Assembly (NCBI GenBank): GCA_025464735.1
Contig: JAODMX010000109.1
Location: 1 to 5,505 of the forward strand
DNA from: Frondihabitans sp.
GTDB lineage: Bacteria; Actinomycetota; Actinomycetes; Actinomycetales; Microbacteriaceae
Direction: 5' to 3'
Length of the DNA: 5,505 bases
Shown here: positions 5,087 through 5,505 of the stretch, one piece after another
Numbering within the stretch: position 1 is the stretch's first letter
Layout of the letters: every line of letters begins with the position of its first letter
The notes under the pieces: model-generated
Seen by the model: the letters and a program-made list of their open reading frames with translations, nothing else
Database searches by the model: none
Told to the model about the DNA's origin: nothing
Program-made: the position numbers and the translations under genes

Positions 5087-5505
5087 ATGTCCGCACCTTC
5101 CCGGGACGAACCCGCCCGCCGCTGGACCGAACTCGGGTCGGCCGCGTGGCCGGAGGTGCCCGTCGATCCCCTGGTGCTCGTCCCCACCGGTTCGACCGAG
5201 CAGCACGGGCCTCACCTGCCGTTCGACACCGACAGCGTCGTGGCCCGGGCGGTTGCAACGCACGCGGCCGCCCGCCTGCCGGGGCCGGTTGTCGTGGCTC
5301 CCACGATCGCCTTCGGCGCGAGCGGCGAGCACGCCGACTTCCCCGGAACAATCTCCATCGGCCACGTAGCTCTGCGCGCGGTCCTCATCGAAACAGTCCG
5401 CTCGCTCGATCTCTGGTCCGGGCACATCGTCTTCGTGAACGGCCACGGCGGCAACGTCGCGACCCTCCGGCAGGTCGTCGCCGAGATGCGCGCGGAGGGC
5501 CACGA
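5087..5505 (+). CDS. mftE: Mycofactocin peptide peptidase MftE, 3'-truncated by the window edge
   Basis: The first 139 codons of a creatininase-family metallopeptidase; no stop occurs before the window ends. MftE cuts MftC-modified MftA near its C-terminus, freeing the cyclised Val-Tyr product AHDP that MftD then oxidises. Seen: GSTEQHGPHLPFDTD (35-49), supplying metal ligands Glu38, His40 and Asp49 with the spacing of creatininase; FGASGEHADFPGTIS (76-90), typical of the family; and NGHGGN (118-123) with metal ligand His120. The remaining glutamate ligand would lie beyond the edge. The start at 5087 is 10 bases after the mftD stop. There is no clear Shine-Dalgarno sequence (only GGTAG overlapping the mftD stop), so translational coupling to mftD is likely. 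No other start is in frame upstream. Creatininase itself is less likely given the adjacent mftD. Confidence 0.92.
   Translation, partial: MSAPSRDEPARRWTELGSAAWPEVPVDPLVLVPTGSTEQHGPHLPFDTDSVVARAVATHAAARLPGPVVVAPTIAFGASGEHADFPGTISIGHVALRAVLIETVRSLDLWSGHIVFVNGHGGNVATLRQVVAEMRAEGH

Noticed and set aside
3706..5187. 493-codon open frame on the - strand
   Set aside because: It is antisense to mftD and the start of mftE, which carry clear catalytic motifs. Composition is that of a GC-rich shadow.
1..5505. CRISPR arrays, tRNA or rRNA genes, insertion sequences
   Set aside because: I saw no regularly spaced repeats, no tRNA-like cloverleaf, no rRNA sequence and no transposase or terminal repeats. 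Gaps between genes are all about 105 bases or less.

Overview
The window is high-GC DNA with strongly G/C-biased third codon positions and long antisense shadow frames. Together with mycofactocin-type genes this points to an actinobacterium (Actinomycetota); I cannot name a genus. All six genes that I support lie on the + strand, and the window cuts the last one.

Layout: (1) 29-841 and 924-1757 are tandem paralogous short-chain dehydrogenases of the mycofactocin-coupled type (the TIGR03971/carveol dehydrogenase-like group). They are separated by an intrinsic terminator and a second palindrome. (2) 1821-2750 is a MoxR-type AAA+ ATPase and 2856-3728 a von Willebrand factor A (VWA) protein with a complete MIDAS motif. 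This is the usual MoxR/VWA chaperone pairing, here in an unusual place. (3) 3729-3822 is a short regulatory region with a perfect 7-bp inverted repeat overlapping a likely -10 box. (4) 3823-5076 is mftD (pre-mycofactocin synthase, FMN-dependent). From 5087 to the window edge runs mftE, the creatininase-family peptidase of mycofactocin maturation.

How the genes may work together: mycofactocin is a redox cofactor built from the C-terminal Val-Tyr of the peptide MftA. MftE frees the modified dipeptide (AHDP), and MftD oxidatively deaminates it to pre-mycofactocin. The two SDRs are of the type whose bound NAD(H) is thought to be recycled through mycofactocin. Biosynthesis and client enzymes therefore sit side by side. 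mftA, mftB, mftC, mftF and the regulator mftR are not in the window.

The most interesting point is the MoxR-VWA pair between client dehydrogenases and mftDE. MoxR/VWA pairs mature other enzymes, including PQQ-dependent methanol dehydrogenase and CO dehydrogenase, so a role in maturing a mycofactocin-linked enzyme is a testable inference, not something the sequence proves.
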